Shown here: positions 1 through 12,188 of the stretch, piece by piece | Layout: every line of letters begins with the position of its first letter | Position numbering within the stretch: position 1 is the first letter of the stretch | Assembly (NCBI GenBank): GCA_020912385.1 | Contig: CP087216.1 | Span: 434,001 to 498,000 of the forward strand | Source of the DNA: Neofusicoccum parvum | Lineage: Eukaryota > Ascomycota > Dothideomycetes > Botryosphaeriales > Botryosphaeriaceae | Reading direction: 5' to 3' | DNA length: 64,000 nucleotides | The notes under the pieces: model-generated | What the model was told of the DNA's origin: nothing | Database searches by the model: none | Seen by the model: the letters and a program-made list of their open reading frames with translations, nothing else | Made by a program: the position numbers and the translations under genes

Positions 1-940
1 AGGGGGGTGGAGCGGGTTTAGGCTTTTTGGCTTCTCGACTATCCTTAATCGGCATGGAAGCAAATAGCTCTCGGGTGGAAGGAATATGTGGACGCTTTGG
101 GGGGTAGGGGTCGGAGGTGATTATTGAATTTTCTTTTCTTTATGCTTCTTGGTGTTTATTTGAAGTATGGCGGAGATTACTTTCTTGATCGAGCATGAAA
201 CAACAGTTGGAATATTTAAGCTTTCCGTGTCTTCATGCGCCAAATCCTTCGGGCTGCTCTTGGGCTTTCACCTCTCCTCGATAGTTCGGCATCGGCATCA
301 CATGCTTCCGCAGGCAGCTTCGGCACGGCAACTCTTCGACGAGTTCTTCGTTGTTCAATGATCGATCTTCTCTATTCAACATTACGGCAGCTGTCTATCT
401 CGAACGCCCCCAGAACAACCCAAACTCAACCCACTAGAAGTGAAGAGAGGAGAAGTATCAGAGGGCGGAGAGGTGTGTGTATATGCGCGTCTGTCTTTGT
501 CTATGCAGATAAATGTCTGACTGAACTGAGAAAAGAGTGCAGGGATAAAGCAGAGAGAGCCGTCTACGCGTAACCAAGTCGTGAGAGGAAAAGAAACCGA
601 AACTTACACACATACCCGCCCATGTTGTCTAACTCCATCCTATGCTCTATGTATCTCGGACGGAAATGAGAACGATTGAAAATGCAAAACTTTTTCTTTC
701 GCGATGCCACCTCCTAAAATCAAAAACGCCATGCTGGAACGCACCAAAATACAGGCTGAAGAATAATACTGAGGCAGGCCGGTTGGTGCCTTTGTTGTCG
801 ATCGGAGGGGTTGTTTACGGGGCGGTGTCGGTGAGTCGGTCCGGGCTAGGAGGTGGAGCAGGATGATGCAAGCGGCAAAACAACACTCGCAATCCTTGCG
901 TCTGCACCGCAGCACGCGTCGGGTGTGAATTCCGCGTTGC
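1..940. other. No recognisable gene
   Basis: Downstream flank of the Ups-like gene. Short open frames on both strands have no family signature and no splice structure that joins them. Nothing else stands out. Confidence 0.5.
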
Positions 941-1598
941 TCAAATCTTGGCGAGCTGCATCTTCCGGAGCTCCCTCTCCTGCGCGAAAGCCCTCCTGCT
1001 CATCTCCAGGACCATCTCGAAGCCCTCGCGACCCCTTGCGGCGTTCTGCTGGAAGCGCTCGACGGTGAACTGCTCGATGCCGTTCCGGACCTTCTGCCAG
1101 CCTCCGCAGAGGGCGACGATTTGGGCGTTCTGCTCGAAGGTCGTGTTCGTGTTCGGGTTGGTGGCGGAGGGCTTGTAGACCACCGTCTCGCGCACCTCGA
1201 GCAAGTCCGACCAGGTCATGTTGACGCTGGTCATCGTGACCTTCTTGCTCTTCGGGTCGACGTACGACGTCTCGTAGACATGCGACACCTCCTGGCCACC
1301 GAGGAAGGACGATAGCCACTTCGGCGCGGATTGCTTGCAGGTGATGAGGCGCTCGGTGCGGAGCTGGAATTGGAGATCAGCACGCATAATCTAAAAATAA
1401 TGACGCAGCTTATTGCGAGGTTGCGAGGGAGGGGAGAATGCTCACAATGCCGGTCTCAGGGTCGACGTGGCGGTCGAGGGTGTCGACGGCGATGACATGC
1501 GGCGTCTTCTCGTTCCAGGGACAGTATTTCCGCCAGTTGTTGATCGAGACCTCCTCCCAGGAGTAGTTGAAGTCGTGGGTTGTCGAAAAGATCTTCAT
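941..1598 (-). CDS. PRELI/MSF1-domain lipid-transfer protein (Ups2/Ups3-like)
   Basis: Two exons, 1598-1446 and 1363-941, separated by an 82-bp intron (donor GTGAGC, acceptor CAG), give about 191 residues. A closer TAG acceptor at 1391 would add nine residues; I prefer the distal one because it joins DPETGI directly to LRTERLITC, as in the family. The start MKIFSTTHDFNYSWEEV, the HVIAVDTLDR segment and LRTERLITCKQSAPKW are hallmarks of the PRELI domain, which fills almost the whole protein. Known family members act in the mitochondrial intermembrane space with Mdm35 and shuttle phosphatidic acid or phosphatidylserine between membranes. The DFNY.W N-terminus resembles Ups2/Ups3 (phosphatidylserine branch) more than Ups1; that subtype is inference. 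Length and completeness look normal. Confidence 0.9.
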
Positions 1599-2447
1599 GG
1601 CGGCGGATGCGGGCGCGTTGACGGGCGATGGGGAGCGGGTGCCGGAGATGTCAACGGAGGTCCGGCGATGCGGCGTGGCGATAAAAATCCAGTCAGCGGG
1701 AGTCAGCGAAAGTGGACGCGGCGGCGCGGAGGCGGGTAGGCGTCGACGTCGGCGGTCCGGGTATCTCAGATGCTGGTAGCGTGGAAGGACTGCGAGGGAG
1801 CGTGGTGCGGCAAAGCGCAGCAGAAAGCCGGAGGGTTGAGAGAGGAGCGCGTGGGGGAGGAGCGCGGCGCGTGTGCGATAAAGGAACGATGGACGCCGGC
1901 AAAAGGAAGAGGATGGAGAAAGTCGGAAGCCGGGCCCGTGCGCGGTTCCCTAGCGTCACTGGGCCGCAGAGCCAGTGAGCCGCAAGGGGAAGGAGCGCGC
2001 ACGAGCTGATTGGCGAGAGGCCGCGCCGAGATCGCGTCTGCACCGCTGACCCGCAGCCGGCCAGCGAATGCCGTCGCGCGCCTGCCTCTGCATTTGCCTC
2101 TGCCGCGGCCCTCGCTGCCGGCTGCCTGCGCCTCCTGCATCTCCGCCTCAACATCTGCCGCTTCTCCGATCGTTCTCCATCTCTCCGCATTTTCCCGCCC
2201 GGGGAGCAACGCGAGTGTCGCCGACCACCGTCCAGCCCGCCGCCCGATAACGTCAGAGCCGCGCGCAGGGACTCCTTTCACATGTCAGACAGTGCACATC
2301 TACAACAACAATATTTGCATCGCATTCCTGCTGCGCCAAACAACCACGGCGTCCACCAAACCTCCCCCGCAATCTCGCTGCATCCTCGCATTTGCGCGTC
2401 CACGGCTCCACGCCCGGGTACGTAAACGAACGAATCTCGCATCCGTT
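1599..2447. other. Intergenic, Ups-like promoter side
   Basis: GC-rich spacer between the start of the Ups-like gene and the stop of the DJ-1-like gene. It should hold the promoter of the former. No gene, repeat or distinctive motif seen. Confidence 0.5.
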
Positions 2448-3229
2448 TCAGCCAGCGCTCGCATACGCCGTCTCCAACGCCGCCTCCTCCGGGCCGTACT
2501 CAACCGGCCTGCCCGCCACGCCAGCCATCTCGACCATCAAGTCGACCAGCTGCCTGCTGTCGGGGAAGCGGGCGCGCATGAAGGCGCACACGAGGTCGAC
2601 GCCGTTGAACACGGCGCCGCTGGTCCAGACGTCGCCCGCGCCGCCCGTCCCCGCGCTCCTCTCCCACCGCCGCCCGCCCCGCCACCGCACCAGCGGGTGC
2701 GCGTCGCGCAGCTGCCCCAGCACCCCCAGCACCAGCGGCGCCGTCGCCGTCCGCCCGTCCAGCACCCCCGACCCCGCTGTCGCCAGCGCCCCCGTGCAGA
2801 TGCTGAGCACCGTCGCGCCCCGTCCGACCGCTTCGCAGATGTAGGCTGAGATGGCGGGCCGTGGCACCGGGGTTGGCGCTGGGCCCGGGATGACGAGGAT
2901 GTCGGGGGCCGGCGCGGTGGTGAGGGAGTGCTGCGCGGGGTGTGGTTAGCTTAGCTGAAGGTGGGTGGTAGAGGGGGAGGTGACGGGCATACGGTGATGG
3001 CGAGCTTGGCGTTGGCGGCCGAGAGGGTGACGTGCCCCGTGCCGCGCTCGTGGATGTACGAGATGTTCATGGGGACGGCCTGGCTTTGCAGCGGCGCGAG
3101 CGCGGGGCCTAGCATGCCGACGAACTCGGGCGTGAGCATTGCGAGGACGTCGACGGGCGCGATGTCCGTGTATTGGACTGCGTCGTCGACGAGCAGGACG
3201 CCCACTTCGAGCGGTGTCTTGGAGGCCAT
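2448..3229 (-). CDS. DJ-1/PfpI (ThiJ)-like family protein
   Basis: Exon 1 is 3229-2993 and exon 2 is 2930-2448 (stop included); the 62-bp intron has donor GTATGC, acceptor CAG and phase 0. The protein has 239 residues, usual for the family. I chose the ATG at 3229 because MASKTPLEVGVLLVDDAVQ begins like other members; an in-frame upstream ATG at 3367 would add an unlikely leader. The beta strand and nucleophile elbow VLSICTGALATAGSGVLDGR places the reactive cysteine at about Cys124. The following segment reads TATAP where many relatives have TTHW or TTNK, so a canonical histidine partner is missing. Superfamily members include glyoxalase-like, isonitrile hydratase-like and regulatory proteins, so the substrate cannot be assigned. 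An Arg/Gly-rich insertion (about residues 160-180) looks like a variable loop. Confidence 0.85.
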
Positions 3230-4600
3230 GATCGTGACGTGAATTGTTTGCTCAGGAGGGCTTTCTTCGTGGTTCCGGTAAGTCGTAAAGCAATTGAGCG
3301 CTGCTGAACGGAAGACCCGGCGGCACAGGCAGCGGGCTTTAAGTACATCTTGCAGTTCTTTTAGCATTGTGGTACTCCGTCAGCGCTGACCTGCACGCAA
3401 TAAACGCGCCGAGGTGGATGCTCATGCGGCCCATCCCCACCTCCATGTCCGTTCCCTGGATGCGTTAGTGAATTCAACAAAACTGCCTGTTTAGGGTTAG
3501 TACACTTGCCTCATTCATATGCGTGCTCGTACTTCAACCCATGTAGTCTTCGTCGATCTGCCCCTGCCCTGCTTACTTGCCCTGCAGTCAGTATTCCGCT
3601 CATAGTGCGTTTGATCCACTCGCAAATGCTTGGGTATCTCTGCTCGCGTTGGTATCGCGTCACTGACGTCTTTGGAATGGTCTTGGCGCACCAGCCGCGA
3701 CGGCTTGAGGCGCCGGGTGGTAGCGGCATCGATGCAGTGAATAGTGGTGACGGAGATGGATCAGATTTCAAGCGTTTAGTTTGTAATTCTACTAGCCAGT
3801 GTTGTGGAGGGGTGTACCTCAAATGAGGCAAACGATGCGACGAAAGCAGCTGACGAGCGAACGGTGGCTCGTACGATACGAAAGTCAGCGTCGGCCGACC
3901 TGAACACGAAGCGAGTCTACCGTATCAGCCCTGCAGGTGAGAACTTGGCAGCAAATATAGATTACTTGAATACATTCCGAAAGATGCTTTGAGCGCCTGA
4001 GATCTGGATGCATGATGAACCCAAAGAAGTTGGATGATGCGGCCTGTACTACTACTATTCTCTACACTTTACAAACCTTTTCCGTAGATATTGAATAGTA
4101 TTTTTTTGAAAGGAGAAAAAAGAAGCTATATGTACTGCACGTGAGGGAAGGATAGGACTATCGAGACGTACCTGCGTGCTTTGAATTTATATTTTACCAT
4201 GCAAATGACAAACAAGGGAGGCGGGAGTACGAAGGTAGCCGCCGTAGCTGCTGATTTTCCGTCCACCTCAAGTCCCTTCCACGCAGGAAAACTACTTACG
4301 ATTGCTTAAATGCATGACTTAATCCAGTACTGGCACCACTGCCTACCTACACCAGCTCGACAACCTTAAACATGACGCAACGTGCACAGCTTCAATTATT
4401 TCCACAACGTTGATTCAGCTCCTTTTCTCACCCAGAAATTTCCATTCTACATTTATTCATGCGTTTACAGCGAAACTTGACCTCTATCATCGGGAACGCC
4501 ATTTGATGCAGTAAGCCACCCTCTCAATTTACTTCAGACCAAGAACACCAATTTTTCCATGCAACCAAACGTCTTCAACACCAACAGCTCCCCAAACCAC
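3230..4600. other. Intergenic, no recognisable gene
   Basis: Contains the upstream region of the DJ-1-like gene and the 3' flank of the EamA transporter. A 106-codon open frame on each strand at about 3.5-3.8 kb has no family signature. The 4.0-4.5 kb part is AT-richer and shows no gene. Confidence 0.5.
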
Positions 4601-6177
4601 CTACGCCCTCACCGCCTCCAACCTGACCGCACCCTCCTCCTCCATCCCAACGTCCTCGCAGTCACTCTCCTCCCCCCGATCCATCCCCTCCACCAACCCC
4701 CTCTCCTCATCCCTCCCCTCCCCCTTCCTCCCCCCCTCCACCCCCCTCTCCTTCCTCACAGCCACATAAACCGCGCTCCCAAGAATCAAACTACTCCCCG
4801 CCCACCCCCACGCATCCGGGCCCGCCCCAAACACCAGCTTATCAGCCGCGAGCGCGAACAGCATCTGGCAGTAGACCATATTCGTCGCCCTGCTGCTGCG
4901 CTCCTGCTGCAGGCCGGCCGCCAGCAGGTACTGCATCACGAAGCCGCAGACGCCGAGCAGGCACAGCAGAGCCCAGTCAGAGGGGTCGGCGGGCACGGCG
5001 AAGGGCACTGATGGCAGCGCGGACATGGCGACCACCGAGACGAGCGTGCACCAGGCCGCGAAGTAGTTGACCGAGATCAGGGCGTGGGCGCGGCGGCCGA
5101 TCCAGCGGAGCGTGGTGTAGGCGGTGGCGGCGCCGAGGACGCCGAGGAGGGCGGTGGCGACGGCGAGGGCGCGTTGGGAGGGCGTGACGGTGGGGTGGGG
5201 GGTGGTGGAGGGGGGTGGGGTGGTGGTGGTGCTGTTGGAGGGGAGGGGGCTGGGGGCTGGGGCGGTGGTGGAGAAGAGGGAGGTGGGGCGGGCGATGAGG
5301 ACGACGCCGAGGAGGGAGATCAAGGCGGCGATTTGCTCCATGCGGGTGAAGGGCTCTTTGATGAGGATGGAGCAGGCGAAGCAGGCGAGGGAGGGGGCGA
5401 GGAAGGTGATTACGGTGGCGTCGGAGAGAGGGAGGTAGAGGAGTGAGTCTGCGGATGGGTTAGGATGGGAGTGCGGTATGTTGGTGTCGGGGTCGACTCA
5501 CAGTACATGCCGAATACTCCAAAGAACCCGCCAAAGCCACGGAGCGCAAGGAGCCAGCGAACGTCCTTCTGTCCCAGCGGTGCGTGCTCGACCTTCTTCC
5601 ACCAGACATACAGTGATGACAAGATCAGTGTGATGCCCATGCGAGCGAACAGAACCTTGAGAGAAGAATCCAGGTCAGCGGTAGTGTTTTTTGGAGATCA
5701 GACAAGCAGGGAGCTTACCTGGAATGGGTGATAGCCTTTCCCATTGTTGCCCTCAACCTCTAGGATTCTAGTTGTAACATTCATCGCAACGCCGAAGAAC
5801 TGTGACACAAGCACCAAAACAAGACCTTTATTGTGCAACCAAAGCGCCTTCAGACGGGCTCTCCATGTTCTGGGTTGTGCTTCAGCAGGGTGAGAAGAGG
5901 CATTTTGTGGGCCAGGCGGAGGAGGCGGGAACGACGACGCTCTGCCGGTGTGGACGGACGGGTAGTCCTCGATAGAGAGAACTGAGAGTGCTGGAGAAGA
6001 GGCACGGAATCCGCCAGGCGGTGGCACATCCAGAAGACTGGGATTCAGGGTCTCTCCGTAGCTCTTGTTGTCAGGCTTATTGGAGAGGCAGTCGTTCGTC
6101 GAGACGGCAGCAAGTGGGGCGTCGCCGCTGACAGGGTGTTTCTCGACCCCATCAGCGCTGTTCGGCAACGGACTCAT
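4601..6177 (-). CDS. EamA/DMT-superfamily integral membrane transporter
   Basis: Three exons: 6177-5719, 5655-5502 and 5448-4601. The introns are 63 and 53 bp (donors GTAAGC and GTGAGT); phases close to give 486 residues. An N-terminal cytosolic tail of about 110 residues is Pro/Ser-rich. Then come repeated hydrophobic helices: GLVLVLVSQFFGVAMNV, a GFGGFFGVFGMYY stretch spanning the exon 2/3 join, SLLYLPLSDATVITFLAPSL and later AALISLLGVVLIARP. This is the EamA (DUF6) two-repeat layout with about ten membrane segments. A Ser/Thr/Pro-rich loop (about residues 235-260) separates the two halves and an acidic Glu/Gly-rich tail ends the protein. Fungal relatives are mostly uncharacterised plasma-membrane or endomembrane transporters, so the substrate is unknown. 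The opposite strand is G-rich and open but is only a shadow. Confidence 0.88.
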
Positions 6178-7756
6178 CGTGTCTCACTGGATTGCTAACG
6201 GGACAGAATAGGTGTTCCATTCAAGCCGGTGGGCGTGGTGCAAAGACGAATACAACCAGGTTGGTTCAAGAGAAGGGAGAGTGAACGCGGCAGAGTGCTC
6301 GATCAGGAAGACTCTGGGGGAGAGGCGCAGGGCACACGACCCCACAGCAGTTAAGTCCGGCGCATCCAGACCATTTCGGCGTGTCGAAGTCACAGCCGTC
6401 ATCGGCTTTTGCAGAGACTGTGACTGGATGGCGGGCAGCCAATGGGAGGGCGCTCGGCCGCGGTGGATGACGCCAAGGGCCAAAGAGGCAGTGACGGGCG
6501 GCTGAGCGCGGACATGGCTGCGATCACGCCGCCGGGAGATCGGCTACACCTTCTCATGACCTCTGTCGCCGGTGCACGAGAGCCGTTGACCGGTGGAGAG
6601 GCTGCGCAATTTTTTGCGCGATGTCCAGAAGCAGCGGCGCAGTGAGGATGTTGGTGGAGTTGCGGCGGCTTTTGACTTTCGTTTGCATCCGCGATCAGCG
6701 TCCGATGTCGGCTGCCGCTCTTATCTTATCGCCGCCCGCTGCCTGCGTGCCTGCCCTTGCCGGAGCACCTGCGCCCAGCACCGACGACTTCGTCTCCAGA
6801 TACGAGTACCGCGAAGCAGCTCCATCACGCTTCGCTTCACCAGGCCGCTCCATATCGGTGGCGTTCAATCCGCCGATATCCGACCACATCCGCTGCGGGC
6901 CCAGCCATGGATCCCCGACCACGTCGACTGCCTCCGTCACCTTCATCACCTTTACCCTCGCAATTCAATTTCGATGGCCGTCGAACGCACCCTGCGATAA
7001 CCCCGACCTGATGGCTGACGTATGTCCTGCGATTGAATCATGTCCGTGTTCTAGGGCACTGCGTCCTCTACCACGATCTTCCTGGCCTGCAGTTCTTCAC
7101 GGCTCGCTGAGGACAACAGCGGTCCTAAATTTGACGCCATGTTATAGTTAGGCATACGGCCACCATCCAAGCTCTTCAACTCCCCATACACCTATATCCC
7201 TGAGGCGCATCTCTTCAGACATGGTAACGTCAAGTGATCAGCTCGAAAATCCGCAGGGCGCTGATGGCGTTGTCGACTTTATGCTAACAAGCCATGTTGT
7301 TTCGGATAGCATGACAAGGGCTGCAAGACTAGACCATCGTAGAAGCACATCTCACCGGCCGTCGGATACCATGCCAGGAACCCTTGAACTGCCCTACATG
7401 GTTCATATCTCCTTATTCGCCCTTCTCTCATCGCTGATCCACCGTTGCTGATGTAATTCGACATCAACCTTAATTCTGTGAATCCAGCACTTCACCTCAT
7501 CATCACATACGAGTCTTGGCCACATAGAAGGGGTGTGTTTTGTACCACGAGCAGATGTCACAATCTTTGTATTCCACACGGCCTCGCCTCCATGCTGCGC
7601 AGCCATGTGTGCCCACGCGTGGAATGGTACCACGACAAAAATGTTTGGAAGCAGTGCTCCAAAATGTAGATATATACCTAGCGCATCAGTCACCGCTAAC
7701 ACCTTACAATCTCAGCATCCTCCATTTGCGCGACATCTCTGAAATAAGATAACACG
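6178..7756. other. Intergenic, upstream of EamA gene
   Basis: About 1.6 kb without a recognisable gene. Several overlapping open frames of up to 176 codons at 6.6-7.15 kb on the plus strand have no known motifs and mutually incompatible frames. Confidence 0.45.
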
Positions 7757-8098
7757 ATGACCACCGCGAAACAGTCCAAGGCTGGCGGCATCCTCGCTAC
7801 ACTCCCGTCTTTTCTCCGGCCAAAATTGCCGCATCACACCAATACAGGCCACGATTACTACGGTTCCTTCGGCTTCCGGGGTCTTTCGAATCACGCAAAT
7901 CAAGGCCGAAGTCAACGATTCGACAGGCAACGATACGTGTGTTGTCGGTGTCATCCGCCGCTCGCAACTCCTACCGTCTTTGACGACTTCGGCTATTGCC
8001 GCCAGCACAGCCACAGCCGCTGCGCGAAGTGCATCAAGCTTCACTACATGTGGCCACGCTGGAATTTCACACTGGGCGCTCCGGGTCTTGGTCCTTGA
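7757..8098 (+). CDS. Possible small Cys/His-rich protein
   Basis: A single open frame of 113 codons begins ATGACCACCGCG. The C-terminal half holds CCRCHPP followed about 18 residues later by CRQHSHSRCAKC, a spacing that could bind zinc. Small fungal proteins with a CC.C...C..C.H..C..C pattern are common in Pezizomycotina and this resembles them, but I cannot name a family and the match is by eye. The frame is uninterrupted and no intron is needed. A frame on the opposite strand is longer (7712-8152) but has no motif and looks like a shadow. This could be a real gene or a chance frame; nothing in the context helps to decide. Confidence 0.38.
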   Translation: MTTAKQSKAGGILATLPSFLRPKLPHHTNTGHDYYGSFGFRGLSNHANQGRSQRFDRQRYVCCRCHPPLATPTVFDDFGYCRQHSHSRCAKCIKLHYMWPRWNFTLGAPGLGP

Positions 8099-8101
8099 AA
8101 A

Positions 8102-9257
8102 TCGAACGGTTCTGCACTCCTGAACACCAAAACACGGAGGAACCGCTCCCAATGCAGCTGATCACTGATGCTTGAGAAAGAATTTGGGCTCGGATGTAGC
8201 TCGTATAGGATTTACTGGAGGTCTCTTGTTGCAAATCTTTGGCTTAGCTGATGTGAGCGGCTGGTTCCCCGTTTAGGACGTCCGTATCCCTGATGATCTG
8301 GATCCTACTCTTACTCATCTCACTGGAGAAGCACGGGTTTTTGGTACAGCGACAAGCATTTCTCAACCCAGGAAGAAATAATGTTGTCGAGTAATCCACC
8401 ACGTCACTCTACGTTCTCTCTGCCGGACCAACGCTCCCATCTCACAAAGGAAAAAAAATTACTTTCTCTCAACCTTCAGGCAACGAACTCGCTGGCCCCT
8501 CAAACTGCGACATCCTGTCCTACGTGCCACAGCATCAGCTCACCCCTCTTTTCTGACCGACGGCGTTACCGACCATCACCACCCCACTACACCACCACAC
8601 CACCATCCAGCGCCGTCGATCATCCTTCTAGAACGAGTGCGTGCCACCGCATCGTCGTTTTTGGTTGCAGTGAGCCGCATCCGAGAGCAACATTCTCCCC
8701 GTGCGACACTCGGGTCCCGTCGGCTTCCACGCGAAAGTTACACACGCCGCGCGGCTGTGCGCTGAGGTGTTTTTGCTGCCTGGGCGAGGCGGGACGGGAC
8801 TGAGATGGCCTGGAGGACCGTGATACGGATTGGAATAGGGTTTTAGAGCCGATGGGTGGGCACCGGGTGGTCCGGGGGATAGTGAGCTGTTCAGCTTGAG
8901 GTGAAGGGGGTTGTTCCTGGGGGTTGACGTGTCCACATCGTTTTGCTTCTACAAACCACCGCTCTGGTGCTTATTTCTGCCGCCCGTTCCATTTTCCTGT
9001 GGCGTTTATCGTTGCAAACCCTACATGCTTCTCAGTTGCTCAAACATAGGGCTGTGTCTGTCGCGTAGCACCTTAAGTTTTTCTTAGTTGCCTCAAAATA
9101 CAAGAGTCCAGCGTTCATAGAACCATCTCCAATGCGGGAGACATTTTGAATCAACTACACGACCTATCCGAACTTCCCTAGACCTGGCTCTCAACAAACA
9201 CCTCACCCTCAACGCCGTACCAAGCTTACTCCATTAGTCGCCAGACCAGTATCGAGT
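8102..9257. other. Intergenic, no recognisable gene
   Basis: Spacer ahead of the APH-like gene, which probably has its promoter in the last few hundred bases. Open frames at 8.4-8.9 kb on both strands have low-complexity, noncoding-like composition. Confidence 0.45.
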
Positions 9258-10914
9258 ATGGAGAAGCGCATTCCTCTTCTTCGAGGCGAAACCACATTGG
9301 AATCAGCCCTGGCCAGCGAGGACGACATGCGCCTGGAGCTGGCATATCCACGACATCAAAAAGACTTGTACGCCTACTTGGACAGCCACCGGTCTGACAT
9401 CGAAGCCGTTGTGTCGTATCACCTTGGTCTGAAAGGGTTTGTCACTTGTCAGCTAGCAGAGGTCGATGAGTGGATCTGCGGGAACTTTAACATTTGCATG
9501 CCGGTCTACATCCAGGATGGGGCTGGATGGCCAAGGAAACTGGCACTCATTCGGGTTCCTCTGTGGTACAAGTTGGGGGAGTCTCGGCACCACGGCAATA
9601 TTGAAGAGAAGCTGCGCTGCGAAGCCGCCACCTTCATCTGGATCAAACAACACTGTCCTGAGATTCCGATGCCACGTCTGTGGGGTTTTGGCTTTCCCGG
9701 TGGCCAGGCTGTAAGTGGTTCAATACAATTTTATCAAGTTCCCATTATATGTTAACATCTCCCTCGTCTTATAGTTCACTACTCTTGAGGCAGTTCCATA
9801 TCAAACCCAGCTCCTTTGGCAACTGCCATGCACTGTTCGCGCACGGTCTGGCCATCCAATTCCATGTCGTTATGCCATCCACAAACGCGAAGACGAATTG
9901 AAAATAGGATATCTGATTATGGACTATGTCGACGATTTAGACGGGAATCCGCTGTCCAAGGCGTGGACAGACCTACCTCAGGACAAAGGAAGAAGAGCCA
10001 ACTTCTTCACATACTTGTCTCGCTTTATGCTCTCGCTGGCTAAATGCTCTTTTTCAAGGATAGGCTCTATGACTATTGACGAGCAGGGAGTTCTGGTACT
10101 TGGAAACCGTCCTCTCACATCTCAGTTGCACAAACTGGAGAATAGCGGCGTTCAACTCGATATCTCCCGGAGTACGACGTACTCGAATGTGGAAAGCTAC
10201 ATTCTAGACCTTTTATCATGCCATGACAGTCGAATAAGACATCAGGCAAACTCTATACGCGACCATTCCGACGGCGAGATGAAGCTTTCCGTGCTCACTG
10301 CCATGCGCGCCCTTCTACCGCACTTTGCAAGCCGTAATCTACGAAACGGCCCTTTCGTCTTCACCCTCACGGACATCCACCCAGACAATATTTTCGTTGA
10401 CGGCGAGTGGCGCATCACATCTGTCATCGGTCTGGACTGGGCATGTGTACGGCCTATCGAGATGAGCCATCCTCCCGCCTGCTTTACTGGTCTCCGGGTG
10501 GATCGGCTATCAGACGACAACCAGTATGACCTTAACCACGATCTGCTCAAAGAGTTCTTTGACGCGTTCACCCAAGAAGAGGCTTCGTTCGCCCAACGGC
10601 ACGGCAGAACGTTGCTCAATGAGCGAGTCCTCCGAGAAGCTTATGCCCTGGGGGGCTTCTGGTACTTTCACGCTTTGGACAATCCCAAAGCTATGTGCAA
10701 CGTGTTCCTCCAACACATCAATCCATTGTTTTGGGGATCCTCGGCAGACGGTGTGCTCATTCGGTCTGCGGAAAATTTCAGTCTCTCTACGTTCAGAACT
10801 TACCTGGCGCCTTTCTGGGACAGAAGGACTCGTGACCTTATCGATAAAAAACTCAGGGACAAAGAGGAGTACGAAAGGCAACTGCGGGAAAAATTTGAGC
10901 GTCCATCGGGCTGA
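9258..10914 (+). CDS. APH-like phosphotransferase family protein
   Basis: Exon 1 is 9258-9710 and exon 2 is 9775-10914, with a 64-bp intron (donor GTAAGT, acceptor TAG, phase 0); 530 residues in all. The kinase-like fold is shown by the catalytic-loop motif LTDIHPDN at about residues 349-356 and the following IGLDWACVRP, where Asp372 would be the metal ligand. The N-lobe contains LIRVPLWYKL and CEAATFIWIKQHCP.IPMPRLWG, the usual adenine-pocket region of fungal APH proteins. A charged helix (KKLRDKEEYERQ) ends the protein. Pfam APH relatives in fungi are abundant, mostly uncharacterised and may phosphorylate small molecules; the bacterial antibiotic-resistance role should not be transferred. 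The gene looks intact and its reading frame needs only this one intron. Confidence 0.85.
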
Positions 10915-11199
10915 GATAAGTCTATTTGGTTGTAGGTGTAGAATTCCCTTGTATGCATAAGAATTTGACTTTTTCTTGACGCATATCCACGCTTGGAGTA
11001 ATGTAGCTCTTTCGTACCGCCTTCCCTTTGTAGCTGATCACTATGATGTGACAAGAAAACCACTGTCCCGCTTCTGCACTATATGAACATTTTATCTCCA
11101 GCCCCTGTCTCCGTCTTTGACCAGAAAGATGTGATTGCCAGTCTTACTCCAGGGACCGAGGAGCACGACCTGAGCGTGCTCTCACCAGTGCTAACACCC

Positions 11200-12188
11200 T
11201 CAATCAACGCAATCTAACTCACATAGCTGCCATTCCGTCTCATCCCCATTCCCACTGCATTCCTTCTCATAATACAACGCGATGACGGTCCCACCCCCCT
11301 CCACCCTCGGCAACCCCTTCAATATCTCCAACATCGCCGCGTGCGCAGGCGCCTTCCGCGCATCCGCAAAACGGCCGTACACCTCGACCTCGACCCTCAA
11401 GCTGCGCAGCCCCGTCATCTGGCCCAAGTACCCCACGACATCCTCCCATTCCCTCCTCTCCCACCCGCTCATCTCCTTGAACGAGCCCTCCCAGCCCTCG
11501 GGCCAGACCTCGACGAACGCGCCCAGCACGACGCTGCGCAGCGCGGCCAGCCGGGGCGCGGGCACCGACCGCGCGAACCGCAGGAAGACCTCCGGATAGA
11601 AGTCGAAGGTGTGGTGGGCGTAGAGCGTGGCGATTGCCTCGGCGTAGCTGGGAGGGTCTCAGCACGGGCGGACGAGGACGGTCACTTGATGGTGGCGGGA
11701 AAGAGATGTCATGTGTACATGAGGCGGCAGGTCAGCAGGAGCGGCAGCAGCGCTGTCGGGCCGCTGGGCCGGTCGTAGCGGTCGGGGCAGCGGGGGTTGG
11801 AGAGGGGGGCGTGGGCGTTCGTGCAGCGCTTGGAGTGGAGCGGCCAGCCGCGGGAGGACCCGACGTGGAGGATTTCGGCTGCGGATTGTCGGCCGATGGC
11901 TTCTTGGTATATTTGGAGCCTCAGCTCGACGGGGAGTTTGCGGATGAACGGAGAATGAGGCTGGGTGTTGGCAAGTAGCGTTGACGAAAGCGACCGCCGA
12001 CGAGCTTGAGAGGGGCAGTGATTGTCGGGAAGGCTAAATAGAGGGCACATTGTGGCGCGTTTCTTTGTGGCAGAGACGGTGCAGAGATACTCTGTCCAGA
12101 AACTGGTAGAAATAGACGAATCGAGAAGGTCACCGTCGTTCTTGGATTCCAGACAGGGACACCGGTAGCAAGCCGCGGTATCGGTCAC
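11200..12188 (-). CDS. DUF7730-like protein (F-box-like LP.ELR motif)
   Basis: Exon 1 ends at 11719 and exon 2 is 11647-11200; the 71-bp intron (donor GTACAC, acceptor CAG) joins LLLTCRL to IYAEAIATLYAHHTF, the conserved family junction. From the ATG at 12188 the protein has 305 residues; from the ATG at 12050 it has 259, which may be the true start because the family normally has a short leader before SPFIRKLPVELRLQIYQEA. FYPEVFLRFARSVPAPRLAA matches the second conserved block of these fungal proteins. Such proteins often begin with an F-box-like LP.E.R helix and are otherwise uncharacterised; a role in ubiquitin ligase recruitment would be inference. The C-terminal part scores like a weak leucine-rich region (MTGLRSLRVEVEVY). 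Confidence 0.72.

Noticed and set aside
3506..3831. Two overlapping 106-codon frames on opposite strands
   Set aside because: No motif, no plausible splice extension and no way to choose between strands.
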